DNA of 64,000 bases from Mycolicibacterium frederiksbergense. Lineage in GTDB: Bacteria > Actinomycetota > Actinomycetes > Mycobacteriales > Mycobacteriaceae. Below the pieces are notes generated by a model, which was not told where the DNA came from, made no database searches, and worked only from the letters and a program-made list of their open reading frames with translations. Shown piece by piece: positions 19,060 to 29,518 of the stretch (position 1 is its first letter; each line of letters opens with the position of its first letter). The stretch is taken from positions 124,001 through 188,000 of the forward strand of contig NZ_CP038799.1 in the NCBI RefSeq assembly GCF_012223425.1. Reading direction: 5' to 3'. The translations under genes were made by a program, and so were the position numbers.

Positions 19060-21348
19060 ATGGCGTTTCCGAAGCCTACAGGTAAATACGCCGATCGAAT
19101 GCTAGAGCCCGGCGGCTGGCCGGGTATTGATGAAATGGTGCTCCACGATCGAAGTGCTAAACTAACCGCAAAATTGCAAGCGCTGACGCACGTGCTGGAA
19201 GACTGGCTCCACGAAAAGACCGAAATTTCTTCAGGCACCATTTGGTCTGGATCGGGGGCTAATGCGGGTTTAGGTGCGGTCGCAACTTCGATAGACTCTA
19301 TGGCCAACCAACAGTCGACATTTGTGAGTACCATTAGTTGGTTGGCATCAGTATTTGCAACCGTTCTAAATACGAAGATATCGATCTTCAACCGGGTCGT
19401 GGCTACTGAAGCTGAAATCGCCGCACTGGAGAGCACAAGCCTTAACCCTGAGGCCAGATCTAATAAGATCGAGAGCCTAGTCAAGGCTGCATATGACGCC
19501 AATGTCGCTGAAGTCGCGGACGCTGCTAATTCCTCTAGATTCGCGGGCTGGAGCCTTGCTCCCGATCAGACCCAGCGGACCCTCGAGACCCTACTCAAAT
19601 CTGAGCCGCAGCCGACGACACCCTCGGCGCCGCCGCAATCACCTTCTACTTCAAACGCGCAACCAACTCGACCAACCACTGCACCCATCGCCAACATCCG
19701 CAATAGCCCAACGGAAACGTCGCCGGAGCAGATGCCCGCAAAGTCCCCGGAAGCATCGGTGTATCCGACGCCAGTCGCGGCGCAAGCCCCAGACAGAGGG
19801 CCAAAAGAGACTTCACCCGCCCCAGTGTCACAAAGTCCGGCGCCCACAGCGGAGACACCCACACCAGTTACCAATCCAACAAACATTCCGACTACTGTCT
19901 CCCCTCAGCCGCACACACCGCCGCTAGGAGCACCTCCGAGCCCGCCGCGGACTGGCGGTGTTCAGGCAGGCCCCGGATCGCCAGCCGCAACTCCACCGAC
20001 CACACCTGTCTCTAGTGGCAGCCCCAGCCCCAGCCCTGGCCCCGGCCCCAGCATCGGCGGCACCCAAAGCCCAAGCACCGGAACCGGCGGGGGCGGACCC
20101 CAAGCACCCGCAGCCACGGCCGGCCCAGGGCAAGGGTCCGGCCCCGCACCGGTCAGCACGCCCCAGCAGGACTTCCAGAAGGGCTTCACCGACGCCACCA
20201 AGGCCGCCAACGCCAACCCGATGCCGGTGAACCAGACACCACTCGGCCCCTCGGCACCACCATCGCAACCAGTCGCACCGGTCTACCAGCAGGCCGACAC
20301 CACCGGCTCCACGGCACCGGCCGCAGCCACCAACCACAGCACGCCGGTGACCAGCGCTCCGACCCCCTCCGCACCACCGGCGCCCGCCGCACCCACCGGC
20401 GCCCCGCCCATGCCGCTGGGAAACCCGTCCACCCCGGCACCCGCAGCACCTATTCCGCCGGGCGCCGGCCCCGTCGGCCCCGCCGTCGCTCCCGCCTCCA
20501 CCAACCAGGGCGCCGCCGGTGGAGCCGCAGCGCCGGTTCCGATCTCAGCCGCCCGCGCCGAACGCGACGCCATCGCCAACGCCGCCACCGCCAACGCAAT
20601 GCGCCGCAGAGGACCCAATCCCCGCCAACTCGCCCGCCACATTGCCGCCGCCCTCAACGTCGGCATCACCGACCCCAGCCTGTTCTGGATCACCGCCATC
20701 ACCTCCGACGGCCAGATCCTCACCGCCAACAACTACGGCCTGGCCTACATCCCCGAGCACGTGCACCTGCCCGAACAGGTCCGCATGGTCACCGCTGACG
20801 AAACCATCCCCGCCCAGACCCGCGGCACCTGGGCCACCTATCCCCTACTGGCAGTGCAGGAATGGGCCCGCCACCACAACGTCACCCTGCAGGCCGTGGC
20901 CGGCACCGAAGAGAATCTCAAAGGCTTCGACCTCGGCGCCGCGCGGGATATCATCACGGCCGAGGACATGCCGGACAGCGGAAAGATGCAGGGCCGCAAC
21001 CGGTTAGAAGTGATCGCGCCGGAAGTCGCCACCAAACTCGCCGGTATCAGTGCCACCGGGCTGACCGAACTGCTCCCGCCGGCCCCCGCCGACAACACCC
21101 CGCCCGACGACAACAGGATCAACCTGCTGCTGGAGGTCTGCAAACCACTACTCAGCGCCAACCCCGATCGCGCCGGCGCACACCTGAAGGCGATGGTCGC
21201 CTACGCCGATCATCTGCAGAACGTCGCACTGTTCCGTGCCCACACCGCGCAAGACGCCGAGCTGCAGCGGGCCGCCATCGCGGAATGGATTTACTGGCAA
21301 CACATCAGCGTGCTCAGCGCCGACGCGCTCGCCGCAACGGTGAGCTGA
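19060..21348 (+). CDS. WxG / proline-rich protein of the Rv2082-Rv3899c type (type VII secretion flavoured)
   Basis: A 762-residue protein in three parts. Residues 1-165 form a helical domain with a W62-S-G64 (WxG) turn, as in ESX substrates. A Pro/Ala/Thr/Gly-rich linker follows to about 500. The C-terminal 260 residues (from RRRGPNPRQLARHI) form the conserved region that I associate with M. tuberculosis Rv0029, Rv2082 and Rv3899c (DUF5631/DUF5632). The 5' third has visibly lower GC and different codon choice from the 3' half, with the switch inside the linker near 19950. No enzyme motif was seen. It forms an operon with the membrane protein upstream and faces the YxxxD-containing gene at its 3' end. 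A secreted ESX-associated role is inferred. Confidence 0.72.
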   Translation: MAFPKPTGKYADRMLEPGGWPGIDEMVLHDRSAKLTAKLQALTHVLEDWLHEKTEISSGTIWSGSGANAGLGAVATSIDSMANQQSTFVSTISWLASVFATVLNTKISIFNRVVATEAEIAALESTSLNPEARSNKIESLVKAAYDANVAEVADAANSSRFAGWSLAPDQTQRTLETLLKSEPQPTTPSAPPQSPSTSNAQPTRPTTAPIANIRNSPTETSPEQMPAKSPEASVYPTPVAAQAPDRGPKETSPAPVSQSPAPTAETPTPVTNPTNIPTTVSPQPHTPPLGAPPSPPRTGGVQAGPGSPAATPPTTPVSSGSPSPSPGPGPSIGGTQSPSTGTGGGGPQAPAATAGPGQGSGPAPVSTPQQDFQKGFTDATKAANANPMPVNQTPLGPSAPPSQPVAPVYQQADTTGSTAPAAATNHSTPVTSAPTPSAPPAPAAPTGAPPMPLGNPSTPAPAAPIPPGAGPVGPAVAPASTNQGAAGGAAAPVPISAARAERDAIANAATANAMRRRGPNPRQLARHIAAALNVGITDPSLFWITAITSDGQILTANNYGLAYIPEHVHLPEQVRMVTADETIPAQTRGTWATYPLLAVQEWARHHNVTLQAVAGTEENLKGFDLGAARDIITAEDMPDSGKMQGRNRLEVIAPEVATKLAGISATGLTELLPPAPADNTPPDDNRINLLLEVCKPLLSANPDRAGAHLKAMVAYADHLQNVALFRAHTAQDAELQRAAIAEWIYWQHISVLSADALAATVS

Positions 21349-21360
21349 GCGGCGCCATAC

Positions 21361-22131
21361 CTACAGGTTGATCGTCGGATCCGCGCGGGTGGCCGGCCTC
21401 GACGAAGGCGGAGCGGGCGTCGATGGGGCGCGCTCGCCCTCATCCTGTCCCGGCGCGGCGCCAGCAGGTGGCTCCTCAGCGCGATGCTTGCCACCGGGCT
21501 CAGCCGCCTCGCCCTTTTCGTCGGGCTCGTTGCCGCTGAACTGCTCGACCATCTGCTGGACCTGATCCCCCACCTGCTGCGCGCCCTGCATCGCCGACTG
21601 CGGCAGCGACGCGGCCATGCCGCCGATCTGCTGCGGGATCTGGCCGGCTTGCTGGGCCATCTGCATGGGCATGCCCATCATCCCGCCCATGGCACCCATG
21701 CCGCCGCCCGCACCCCCGCCGGCAACGGCTGCCGCGGCGGGCGCACCGGCCGCAGCCACACCACCACCACCTCCGGAACCCGTTGCCGGGGAAGCAATTT
21801 CACCACCACCGGCTGATCCGCCGCCGGCCGGCTGGTTCATCGTCTCTTCGATCTTGCTCTTGAGGTGTGAATCGGCACTCAGATACCGCCGGGCCGCTTC
21901 GACGACGGACTCCGCGGTGCCGATGGCGGCCTGCTTCAACGGCGGCAGACCCTCGATGATCGGGGCCTCGGCCTTGGGCACATCGGCCGACAACGCCTGC
22001 GACAACGCGTCCGACCCATACGAGGGGGTGAACGCCTCCGGCGCATCGGGCAGACCCTGGGCCGCAGTCAACAGCCGCTGCCCCGCCGCACCGAGCATCT
22101 CGGCATCCACTTTCAACGGTTCGAGTGTCAT
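21361..22131 (-). CDS. EspC-like protein with a type VII secretion YxxxD motif
   Basis: A 256-residue protein. Residues 1-95 are a helical region (LKVDAEMLGAAGQRLLTAAQ) like the DUF2580/EspC N-termini, ending in YLSAD, which fits the YxxxD/E secretion signal of ESX substrates. A Gly/Ala-rich stretch, a methionine-rich patch (MGAMGGMMGMPMQMAQQ) and a Pro/Ala/Asp-rich tail follow. The ATG at 22131 has GGGAGGGGG upstream and a TAGGGT further up. It converges on the WxG gene, with a 12-bp gap. It is plausibly an ESX-secreted partner of that locus; no direct function can be read. Confidence 0.7.
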   Translation of the reverse strand: MTLEPLKVDAEMLGAAGQRLLTAAQGLPDAPEAFTPSYGSDALSQALSADVPKAEAPIIEGLPPLKQAAIGTAESVVEAARRYLSADSHLKSKIEETMNQPAGGGSAGGGEIASPATGSGGGGGVAAAGAPAAAAVAGGGAGGGMGAMGGMMGMPMQMAQQAGQIPQQIGGMAASLPQSAMQGAQQVGDQVQQMVEQFSGNEPDEKGEAAEPGGKHRAEEPPAGAAPGQDEGERAPSTPAPPSSRPATRADPTINL

Positions 22132-22204
22132 GAAGCCCCCTCCCGCGACACACTCCTCGCCCAAAAACCCTACCGGAGCCGCGCACCCCGAAGAGACACC
22201 AAAA

Positions 22205-25200
22205 TCAACCCGTGGTCGCGAGGTCCTGCCCGCGCATGCGTTGCGAAATCACCTGCGTGATGCCATCGCCCTGCATGGTGACGCCGTACAGCGCGTCGGC
22301 GATCTCCATCGTGGGTTTCTGGTGCGTGATGACGATGAGCTGCGATTTCTCCCGCAGCTGCTCGAACAACCCGAGCAGTCGGCGCAGGTTCACATCATCC
22401 AGCGCCGCTTCGACCTCGTCCATGATGTAGAACGGGGACGGCCGCGCACGGAAGATCGCGACCAGCATGGCCACCGCGGTCAGCGACTTCTCGCCACCGG
22501 ACAGCAGCGACAGCCGCTTGACCTTCTTACCGGGCGGGCGCGCCTCGACCTCGATACCGGTGGTCAGCATATCGCCGGGGTTTGTCAGCAACAGCCGGCC
22601 CTCACCACCGGGGAACAGCGACGCGAACACCTGGGTGAATTCGCGTTCCACATCGGCGTAGGCCTCGGTGAACACAGTCAGGATGCGGGCATCGACATCC
22701 TCGATGACATCCAGCAGGTCCTTGCGGGCGCCCTTCACGTCCTCCAGCTGGGTGGACAGGAAGTTGTAGCGCTCCTCCAGCGCCGCGAACTCCTCCAGCG
22801 CCAGCGGATTGACCCGGCCCAGCTCGTTGAGCTCGCGTTCGGCTTTCTTCGCGCGTCGCTCCTGGGTGGGCCGGTCGAACGGCATCGGCGCGGGCGCGGT
22901 GACCTGCTCGCCGCGCTCCTTGGCCTGCTCGTACTCGGCCATCTCCAACTCGGTCGGCGGCAGCGGATTATCGGGTCCGTACTCGGCGATCAGATCGGCG
23001 GCGGCCAACCCGAACTGTTCCAGCGCCTGCTGCTCGAGCTGCTCGATACGCAGCGCCGCTTGGGCTTTGGCCACCTCGTCGCGGTGCAGTGAATCGGTCA
23101 GCGCATTGATCCGGGCGCCCAGCTCGTTGACCTCGGTGCGGGCCCGGTTCAACGCCTCGGTGCGCTGCGAACGCTCGGCCGCCACCTCGTCGCGAGTGCG
23201 CGAGGCCAGCGCCACCGTGGCCGCCAACCGGGCCGCGATCAGCCGACCCGACTCGGCCACGGCGATCGCGACGGTCGCCGCATGCTCGCGGGCCTCCCGG
23301 GCCCGAGCCGCACGCAGCCGCGACTCACGCTCGGCCGCGGCCGAGCGGCGCAGCGAATCAGCACGTCCCCGAACGGCATTCGCGCGTTCCTCGGCGGTGC
23401 GCACCGCCAGGCGGGCCTCCACCTCGGTGGCCCGCGCGGTCTCGGCGGCCAGCGTGAACTCCTGGCGATCCTCGGTATCGTCGACCTCGAACATCGGCGA
23501 CTGCTGCGCGTTGTGCAGCCGGGTCTCCAGTTCGGTGAGCTCCTCGACCGCGGTCGTCCGGCCGGCCTCCAGCTCGTCGCGTTGCTTCATCAGCCGCTGC
23601 CATTCGGCGTCGGCGTTCCGAGATTCCTGACCGAGCCGACCCAGCTGCTCGTAGATCGACGAGATCGCGGCGTCGGATTCGTTCAGCGCCGCCAATGCCT
23701 GCTCGGCCGCGTCCTGGCGGGCCGCCTGTTCCTCTTTGGCGCCGGCCAGGGCCGCCGTCACCTCCCCGGCCTGACGTTCCACATTGGTGAGTTCTGTTCG
23801 GGCCTTCTCGATTTCGGAAGCGATCTCCAGCGTCGAGACCTTGCGGTCCGATCCGCCGCTGACCCAGCCGGCACCGACCTGGTCGCCCTCGGCGGTCGCG
23901 ACCCGCAGATGCGGCCGCTCGGCCACCAGACTCAGCGCCGCCGACAGGTCGTCGACAACGGCCACACCGGACAGCAGCGCGCTGATCGCGCCGCGCAGCC
24001 GGTCGGGAGCCTCAACCAGATCGATCGCCCACTGCCCGCCGGCGGGCAGCGCCTCGCCGTTGTGGGCGGGATGCACGGGCCAGTCACCGAGCAGGATCGA
24101 TGCCCGTCCCCCGTCGGCTTCCTTCAGCGCGGCGACGGCCGCACGGGCAGCGCCGACGTTCTCGGCGGCCAGCGCGTCGGCTGCCGGGCCGAGTACCGTC
24201 GCCACCGCAACCTCGTAACCGGGGCGCACCCGCACCAGCTTGGCGACCGACCCGAAAAGCCCTGTGCCGTGGTTCTCCGACAGCCAGGCGGCACCGTCCT
24301 TGCGCGCCAGGCCCATCGACAGCGCATCGATACGGGCGTGCAGCGAGGCGGCCTGCCGTTCGGCGGCCCGCTCGGCGGACTGGAGTTCGGCGACCCGCTC
24401 GTCGGCGGTGCGCAGCGCGGTGATCGAACGGTCGTGCTGATCGTCGAGACCGACCTCGCCCTCGTCCAGTTCGCCGACGCGGGCCTGCACGTTCTCGAAG
24501 TTGGCCTGGGCCTGCTGAACTCGGGTCGCGGCTTCCTCGATGCGGGCAGTCAGCCGAGCCACCTCGTCATCGGTGGATTCCACCCGGCTGCGCATGGTGT
24601 CGACCTGTCCGGACAGCCGGGCCAGACCTTCCCGGCGATCGGCCTCGGCGCGCGCGGCCGCCCGGTGCGCCTGCTCGGCGTCGGCGGCGATGCGTTCACG
24701 TTCGGCGAGTTCGGCGCGAGCGTATTCCAGGGTCTCGCGCGAGGCCTCCAGTTCCGCGAGCAATTCCTGCTCACGTGCGGCGACCTCGTCGGCCTCGGCC
24801 TCCAGGGCGTCGGGGTCGCGGCCGGAGTCCGTTTCCGGTTCGGCGTCGAGCAGCTGGGTGCGGTCATTGGCGATGCGTACCGTCGCGCTGACCCGTTCGG
24901 CCAGCGCGGACAGCCGGAACCAGGTCTGCTGGGCGGCCTCGGCGCGTTCGGTCAGCTCGCTCACCGCGCTCTCGTGGGCGGCCAGCTCGACCGTGGCGAC
25001 CTCCAGCCGCGTCGTCACGTCGTCGTGCTCGCGGCGCAGCGTCGTCTCGGCCTGGTTGGTGTCGTTGAACTCGGTCTGGCGCACCAGCAGGTCGTGGGCG
25101 GCCAGCCGCAGCCGGGCATCGCGCAGATCGGCCTGGATGGTCTGGGCGCGGCGGGCCATCTCGGCTTGGCGGCCCAGCGGTTTGAGCTGGCGGCGCAACT

Positions 25201-25789
25201 CGGTGGTCAGATCGGTCAACCGAGCAAGGTTGGCCTGCATCGAGTCGAGCTTGCGGACGGCCTTTTCGCGGCGCTTGCGGTGCTTGAGCACCCCGGCGGC
25301 TTCCTCGATGTAGGCGCGGCGGTCCTCGGGACGCGATTCCAGGATCTCCGAGAGCTTGCCCTGCCCGACGATGACGTGCATTTCCCGGCCGATGCCGGAG
25401 TCGCTGAGCAGCTCCTGCACGTCCATCAGGCGGCAACTGCTGCCGTTGATCTCGTACTCGCCGGCGCCGTCGCGGAACATCCGCCGCGTGATGGACACCT
25501 CGTTGTACTCGATGGGCAGCGCGTTGTCGGAGTTGTCGATGGTCAGCGTCACCTCGGCGCGACCCAGCGGCGCCCGCGAGGAGGTGCCGGCGAAGATGAC
25601 GTCCTCCATCTTGCCGCCGCGCAGCGTTTTGGCGCCCTGCTCGCCCATCACCCAGGTCAGGGCGTCGACGACGTTGGATTTACCCGACCCGTTGGGCCCG
25701 ACGACGCAGGTGATGCCCGGCTCGAAGCGCAGAGTCGTCGGCGCGGCGAAGGACTTGAAGCCCTTCAGCGTCAGACTCTTGAGATGCAC
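22205..25789 (-). CDS. smc: Chromosome segregation ATPase SMC
   Basis: A 1194-residue condensin-type ATPase that compacts and segregates the chromosome with ScpA/ScpB. Walker A is GPNGSGKSN (31-39). Two long coiled coils flank a hinge at about 500-670. The C-terminal head has the signature [17 protein letters not shown] and Walker [14 protein letters not shown]. The GTG at 25789 follows a TAGGGT by 8 nt, so it may be near-leaderless. Upstream are acyP and the OsmC gene on the same strand, as in M. tuberculosis. The scp genes are not in the window. Confidence 0.98.
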   Translation of the reverse strand: MHLKSLTLKGFKSFAAPTTLRFEPGITCVVGPNGSGKSNVVDALTWVMGEQGAKTLRGGKMEDVIFAGTSSRAPLGRAEVTLTIDNSDNALPIEYNEVSITRRMFRDGAGEYEINGSSCRLMDVQELLSDSGIGREMHVIVGQGKLSEILESRPEDRRAYIEEAAGVLKHRKRREKAVRKLDSMQANLARLTDLTTELRRQLKPLGRQAEMARRAQTIQADLRDARLRLAAHDLLVRQTEFNDTNQAETTLRREHDDVTTRLEVATVELAAHESAVSELTERAEAAQQTWFRLSALAERVSATVRIANDRTQLLDAEPETDSGRDPDALEAEADEVAAREQELLAELEASRETLEYARAELAERERIAADAEQAHRAAARAEADRREGLARLSGQVDTMRSRVESTDDEVARLTARIEEAATRVQQAQANFENVQARVGELDEGEVGLDDQHDRSITALRTADERVAELQSAERAAERQAASLHARIDALSMGLARKDGAAWLSENHGTGLFGSVAKLVRVRPGYEVAVATVLGPAADALAAENVGAARAAVAALKEADGGRASILLGDWPVHPAHNGEALPAGGQWAIDLVEAPDRLRGAISALLSGVAVVDDLSAALSLVAERPHLRVATAEGDQVGAGWVSGGSDRKVSTLEIASEIEKARTELTNVERQAGEVTAALAGAKEEQAARQDAAEQALAALNESDAAISSIYEQLGRLGQESRNADAEWQRLMKQRDELEAGRTTAVEELTELETRLHNAQQSPMFEVDDTEDRQEFTLAAETARATEVEARLAVRTAEERANAVRGRADSLRRSAAAERESRLRAARAREAREHAATVAIAVAESGRLIAARLAATVALASRTRDEVAAERSQRTEALNRARTEVNELGARINALTDSLHRDEVAKAQAALRIEQLEQQALEQFGLAAADLIAEYGPDNPLPPTELEMAEYEQAKERGEQVTAPAPMPFDRPTQERRAKKAERELNELGRVNPLALEEFAALEERYNFLSTQLEDVKGARKDLLDVIEDVDARILTVFTEAYADVEREFTQVFASLFPGGEGRLLLTNPGDMLTTGIEVEARPPGKKVKRLSLLSGGEKSLTAVAMLVAIFRARPSPFYIMDEVEAALDDVNLRRLLGLFEQLREKSQLIVITHQKPTMEIADALYGVTMQGDGITQVISQRMRGQDLATTG

Positions 25790-25815
25790 GAGGTGAAACC
25801 CTACCGTCGCGGGGG

Positions 25816-26109
25816 TTAACGTTCGCTGAAGCCGTCAATCGGGTCGCCCGCCGCCGACCAATCGGCCATCACGGCATCCACCGTTCCCGGAGTCTGACCG
25901 GATTTCAGGTGGTCCAGCAACCGCTCACAATCCGGCCGGGGTCCTTGTGCCACGACGTGCACCCGCCCGTCGGGCCGGTTCGATGCATACCCGGACAGCC
26001 CGAGTTCCAACGCCCGAGCGCGTGTCCACCAGCGGAAACCCACGCCCTGCACGTGTCCGTGCACGTAGGCGCTGAGGCGGACCGGCTGATCCGGGCCGGC
26101 GTCAGCCAA
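25816..26109 (-). CDS. acyP: Acylphosphatase
   Basis: A 97-residue cytosolic enzyme that hydrolyses acyl phosphates. The active-site signature [12 protein letters not shown] carries the catalytic Arg, and [16 protein letters not shown] carries the catalytic Asn. The start appears to be TTG at 26109 ([18 protein letters not shown]), which overlaps the upstream OsmC stop by 8 bp; no ATG or GTG lies in a suitable place. It sits just upstream of smc, as does Rv2922A in M. tuberculosis. Confidence 0.93.
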   Translation of the reverse strand: MADAGPDQPVRLSAYVHGHVQGVGFRWWTRARALELGLSGYASNRPDGRVHVVAQGPRPDCERLLDHLKSGQTPGTVDAVMADWSAAGDPIDGFSER

Positions 26110-26512
26110 GGTTCTTCACCTCGAAGGTCACCTCGGTGCCCGACTTGAGGGTGCGCCCGACGGTGCAGACCTGGTCGATGGCGCGCTCGACGACGACCCG
26201 CAGCCGCTTCACCTCGTCCTCGGACAGCCCGGACAGATCGATCTCCAGGGTTTCGGCCAGCAGCGGGTACCGCTCCTGCTCCCGATCGGCCGCCCCGGAC
26301 ACCCGGATGGTGGTGGCGTAGTCGTCGCCGAGGCGACGCCGCAGCGGCGCATCGCTGCTCATCCCGCTGCACGCGGCTAAGGCGATCTTCATAAGCTCAC
26401 CGGGGGTGAAGACGCCCTCGACGTCCTCGGACCCCACCAGCACCTCCGCGCCCCGCGTGCTGCGCCCGGTGTAGCGGCGCACGCCGGTCCGCTCGACCCA
26501 CAGTTCTGTCAT
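26102..26512 (-). CDS. OsmC/Ohr-family peroxide-defence protein
   Basis: A 136-residue OsmC-family protein, equivalent in position to Rv2923c. The two conserved cysteines are C48 (AACSGM) and C116 (QVCTVG), as needed for thiol peroxidase chemistry on organic hydroperoxides. The ATG at 26512 (MTELWVERTG) is preferred over the longer frame because homologues begin here. It overlaps acyP by 8 bp. Family membership is clear; peroxidase activity is inferred. Confidence 0.9.
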   Translation of the reverse strand: MTELWVERTGVRRYTGRSTRGAEVLVGSEDVEGVFTPGELMKIALAACSGMSSDAPLRRRLGDDYATTIRVSGAADREQERYPLLAETLEIDLSGLSEDEVKRLRVVVERAIDQVCTVGRTLKSGTEVTFEVKNLG

Positions 26513-26573
26513 TCCGGCGAGTCTACGGAGGCGCGAGTTAGTGTTGAACGACACCAGCTGAGGAGCTATCGCC

Positions 26574-27221
26574 GTGACGCACTACCCCCCGCAGCAACCG
26601 GGGCCGCAGGGACCGTGGGGTCCACAACAGCAGGGTTCGTGGGATCCCCAGCAGCCGCCGGCCTACGAGTACCCGGCCTACGAGGTGCCGCCACCGGCGC
26701 AGCCCTACGGCCAGCAGCCCTACGGCTACGGCGCTCCACCTCCGGGTTATCCGTACGGCTATCCGCCGCAGCCCCCGAAGAAGAGCAACGGCACCTGGTG
26801 GATTCTCGGCGGCGTGGCCAGCGTGCTGGTCGTCGCGGCGCTGGTGGTCGGCGGGGTGTTCCTGTTCCGATCCGGTGACCAGATCCTGGTGTCCACCGAC
26901 GAAGCCGAGATCCAACAGCTCGTCGAGGAGTTCGGCGCCGCCGGGAACACCGGGAAGTTCTCCGATCTCGGTCAGTACTTCTGCGCCGCGGAGGCCGGGA
27001 TGTTCGGCGCCCTCGGCGAACTCGGCGACATCCTGGAGGGCATGGACGTTCCGCAGAGCGCCCCGACCACCGAGGTCACCGCGACCGACATCACGGTCAA
27101 GGGCGATGTGGCGTCGGCCAGGATGAATGCGGGCGGACCGTTCGACACCGCCTACTTCCGGAAGGAATCGGGCGAGTGGAAGGTCTGCATGTCCGCGGCC
27201 GTGGAATTCAGCCAGCGCTAG
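26574..27221 (+). CDS. Membrane-anchored protein with Pro/Gln/Tyr-rich N-terminus
   Basis: A 215-residue protein. Residues 1-70 are cytoplasmic low complexity ([26 protein letters not shown]). One transmembrane helix lies at about 76-98. The outer domain (100-215) looks like a small NTF2/DUF4878-type fold with single cysteines. GTG at 26574 has AGGAGC upstream. It diverges from the OsmC gene and overlaps the convergent mutM by 14 bp at its 3' end. The pattern of Pro-rich cytoplasmic tail, single helix and small outer domain is common in mycobacteria; the role is unknown. Confidence 0.78.
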   Translation: MTHYPPQQPGPQGPWGPQQQGSWDPQQPPAYEYPAYEVPPPAQPYGQQPYGYGAPPPGYPYGYPPQPPKKSNGTWWILGGVASVLVVAALVVGGVFLFRSGDQILVSTDEAEIQQLVEEFGAAGNTGKFSDLGQYFCAAEAGMFGALGELGDILEGMDVPQSAPTTEVTATDITVKGDVASARMNAGGPFDTAYFRKESGEWKVCMSAAVEFSQR

Positions 27222-28077
27222 AAGTGCGCCGAATCCGCGGCGGCGGTTGACATTTCGGACAGTAGTACGACGAACGGTTCATGAACTTGTCGCGCTGCAT
27301 CACCGCACCGCAGCGCCGGCACCCTTGATCGACGCGCCCGTAGGCCTCCAGCGAGCGCTCGAAGTACCCGGATTCGCCGTTGACGTTCACATACAGCGAA
27401 TCGAACGACGTCCCGCCCTGGCTCAGCGCGCCGGTCATCACCTCGGCGGCGGCGTCCAGCAGCTCGGCCAGTTGCCGTCTGGTCAGCGCCGACGCCAGCC
27501 GGCCGCCGTTGATCTTGGCCCGCCAGAGCGCCTCGTCGGCATAGATGTTGCCGATCCCGGAGACCACCGTCTGGTCGAGCAGCTGGCGCTTGATCTCGGA
27601 ATGCTTGCGCCGCAATACCGTGACCACACCGTCGCGGTTGAATTCGGGGTCCAGCGGGTCGCGGGCGATGTGCGCGACGGGTTCGGGCACCTCGGTGCCG
27701 TCGATGGTCACCAGATCGGTGAGCATCCAGCCCCCGAACGTGCGTTGGTCGACGAAGTTCATCGAGACACCGTTGTCGAGCGTCGTGGCGATCCGCAGAT
27801 GCGACGGGTTCGGGACATCACCGAGCAGCATCTGCCCGCTCATCCCGAGGTGCACGACCAACGCGTCACCGCTGGAAAGGGTGAGCCACAAGTACTTTCC
27901 ACGCCGGCCGGTTCCGGTGATGGTGGTGCCCCGCAGCCGCGCGGCCAGGTCGATGGAGCCGGCGAGGTGCCTGCGCGCGGCGCGTGGGTGCAGCACCTGC
28001 ACATCGGTGATGGTGCGGTCAAGGATGTGTGCGGCCAGCCCCCGCCGCACCACCTCGACCTCAGGGAGTTCCGGCAT
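27208..28077 (-). CDS. mutM: Formamidopyrimidine-DNA glycosylase
   Basis: A base-excision repair enzyme that removes 8-oxoguanine and opened purines and cuts the abasic site. It begins [14 protein letters not shown], so the catalytic Pro2 and Glu3 are intact. The H2TH region is present, and the C-terminal zinc finger has CRRC and CPKC pairs. The 289-residue length is normal. The start overlaps the rnc stop by 17 bp and the 3' end overlaps the convergent membrane-protein gene. This matches Rv2924c. Confidence 0.97.
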   Translation of the reverse strand: MPELPEVEVVRRGLAAHILDRTITDVQVLHPRAARRHLAGSIDLAARLRGTTITGTGRRGKYLWLTLSSGDALVVHLGMSGQMLLGDVPNPSHLRIATTLDNGVSMNFVDQRTFGGWMLTDLVTIDGTEVPEPVAHIARDPLDPEFNRDGVVTVLRRKHSEIKRQLLDQTVVSGIGNIYADEALWRAKINGGRLASALTRRQLAELLDAAAEVMTGALSQGGTSFDSLYVNVNGESGYFERSLEAYGRVDQGCRRCGAVMQRDKFMNRSSYYCPKCQPPPRIRRTSSAG

Positions 28078-28783
28078 CCCCGGTCTCGTCGTCGCCCGCG
28101 GCGTCGATGGCGCTCCATGCTGCGGCGGCCGCCTTGAGTTCTGCCTCTTTCTTGGTGCGCCCGACGCCGCGACCGAACTGGCGCTCGGCGATCACCACGA
28201 TCGCGGTGAATTCCTTGTCGTGGTCCGGCCCTTGAGCGGTGACGGTGTAGGCCGGCGGGCCCAGGCCCCGGGCGACGGACAGTTCCTGCAGGCTGCTCTT
28301 CCAGTCCAGCCCGGCACCGAGCGTCGGTGCGGTGTCCAGCAGTTCGCTGAACAGCCGCAGGATCGCGTCCCGCGCGATCACGTTGCCCTGGTTCAGATAA
28401 ATTGCGCCCAGGAGGGATTCGACACCGTCGGCGAGGATGCTGGACTTGTCGGCGCCGCCGGAGCTCTCCTCCCCCTTACCGAGCAACAGGTGGTCGCCGA
28501 GCCCGAGTTTGCGCCCGACATCGGCCAGCGCCTGGGTGTTGACGATGCTGGCACGCAGTTTGGCCAGGTCACCCTCGGGACGATCGGGGTGGCGGTGGTA
28601 GAGCTCCTCGGTGATCGTCAGGCCGAGCACCGCGTCGCCGAGAAACTCCAGGCGCTCGTTGGTGGGCAGCCCGCCGTTCTCATAGGAAAAGCTTCGGTGA
28701 GTCAGGGCGATGGTGAGCAGATCCTCGGGCAACCGCACGCCAAGGGCTTCGATCAACGACTCGTGCTCAGCCGTCACTGGCAT
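28061..28783 (-). CDS. rnc: Ribonuclease III
   Basis: A dimeric, Mg-dependent double-strand RNA endonuclease for rRNA and mRNA processing. The signature [13 protein letters not shown] is complete, and the second acidic cluster ([12 protein letters not shown]) supplies the catalytic Glu. A double-stranded-RNA-binding domain fills the C-terminal third ([21 protein letters not shown]). The length of 240 residues is normal. It overlaps the DUF177 gene by 17 bp upstream and mutM by 17 bp downstream, so the three form one coupled operon. Confidence 0.97.
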   Translation of the reverse strand: MPVTAEHESLIEALGVRLPEDLLTIALTHRSFSYENGGLPTNERLEFLGDAVLGLTITEELYHRHPDRPEGDLAKLRASIVNTQALADVGRKLGLGDHLLLGKGEESSGGADKSSILADGVESLLGAIYLNQGNVIARDAILRLFSELLDTAPTLGAGLDWKSSLQELSVARGLGPPAYTVTAQGPDHDKEFTAIVVIAERQFGRGVGRTKKEAELKAAAAAWSAIDAAGDDETGDAGTP

Positions 28784-29321
28784 CTCCGGCTTGGTCCTTC
28801 AACGCGGCCAGCTTCGCCCAGCGGGGGTCGATCTTGTCGTGCGCGTGCCCCGGCTCGGCGTCGGCGAGCGCGACACCGCAGTCCGGGCACAGCCCGGCGC
28901 AGTCCTCCCGGCACATCGGCGAGAACGGCAGCACCAGGCCGACGGCGTCCACCAGAGACTGCTCGATGTGGACGCGGTCATCGACGACGTGGCCGACCTC
29001 GTCTTCCTCGGTGGTCGCTTCGGTGGTGCTGCCCGGGTAGGCGAACAGTTCGGTGATGTCGACGGACACCTCACCACTGACCGGTTCCAGACAGCGCACA
29101 CATTCGCCGGTGGTGGGCCCGGAGACAGTGCCGGTGACCAGGGCGCCCTCGGAAACAGATTCGATGCGCAGGTCCAGTTCCAGCGGGGCACCCTGCTCGA
29201 TACGGATCAGGTCCAGCCCGATGCGCGACGGCGACGGCACCGTCTCGTGCACCTCGATCATCGAGCCCGGCCGCAGACCCAGCCGCGAGATGTCGATCGC
29301 GAGGGGATTTTTGCCAGCCAT
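28767..29321 (-). CDS. DUF177 (YceD) protein
   Basis: A 184-residue YceD-family protein equivalent to Rv2926c. It has a CVRCLEP motif and a late pair of cysteines (CREDCAGLCPDCG) typical of the family, which is linked to 23S rRNA accumulation and usually sits next to rpmF. No rpmF follows here; rnc does, as in M. tuberculosis. The ATG at 29321 (MAGKNPLAIDI) is chosen over an upstream in-frame ATG by homology to family starts. Confidence 0.9.
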   Translation of the reverse strand: MAGKNPLAIDISRLGLRPGSMIEVHETVPSPSRIGLDLIRIEQGAPLELDLRIESVSEGALVTGTVSGPTTGECVRCLEPVSGEVSVDITELFAYPGSTTEATTEEDEVGHVVDDRVHIEQSLVDAVGLVLPFSPMCREDCAGLCPDCGVALADAEPGHAHDKIDPRWAKLAALKDQAGDASDG

Positions 29322-29518
29322 GGGACCAATCCTACTTCGGCGCTGTTGCCGCGCCGCCGCACCCGACACCCGATCACCGAGATTTTTAGTCGGTGGCGGC
29401 GCTGTGGCCGGTGAGGGTCGGTGCCGATGCGGAACGCACGACGGATCGGGCGTTGCCGGCCGCTGGGGAGGTCGATACTCGTGGACACGAAGAGGACTTG
29501 CTGCGTAAGGACGGATCT

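Noticed and set aside
19600..20560. Repetitive Pro/Ala/Thr DNA considered as a PE/PPE or mobile repeat
   Set aside because: It encodes an in-frame linker; no PPE motif, inverted ends or transposase.
23282..25819. 845-codon open frame on the plus strand opposite smc
   Set aside because: It is a mirror of GC-rich codons; smc on the other strand has full motifs, and the frame's protein is low-complexity with no domain.
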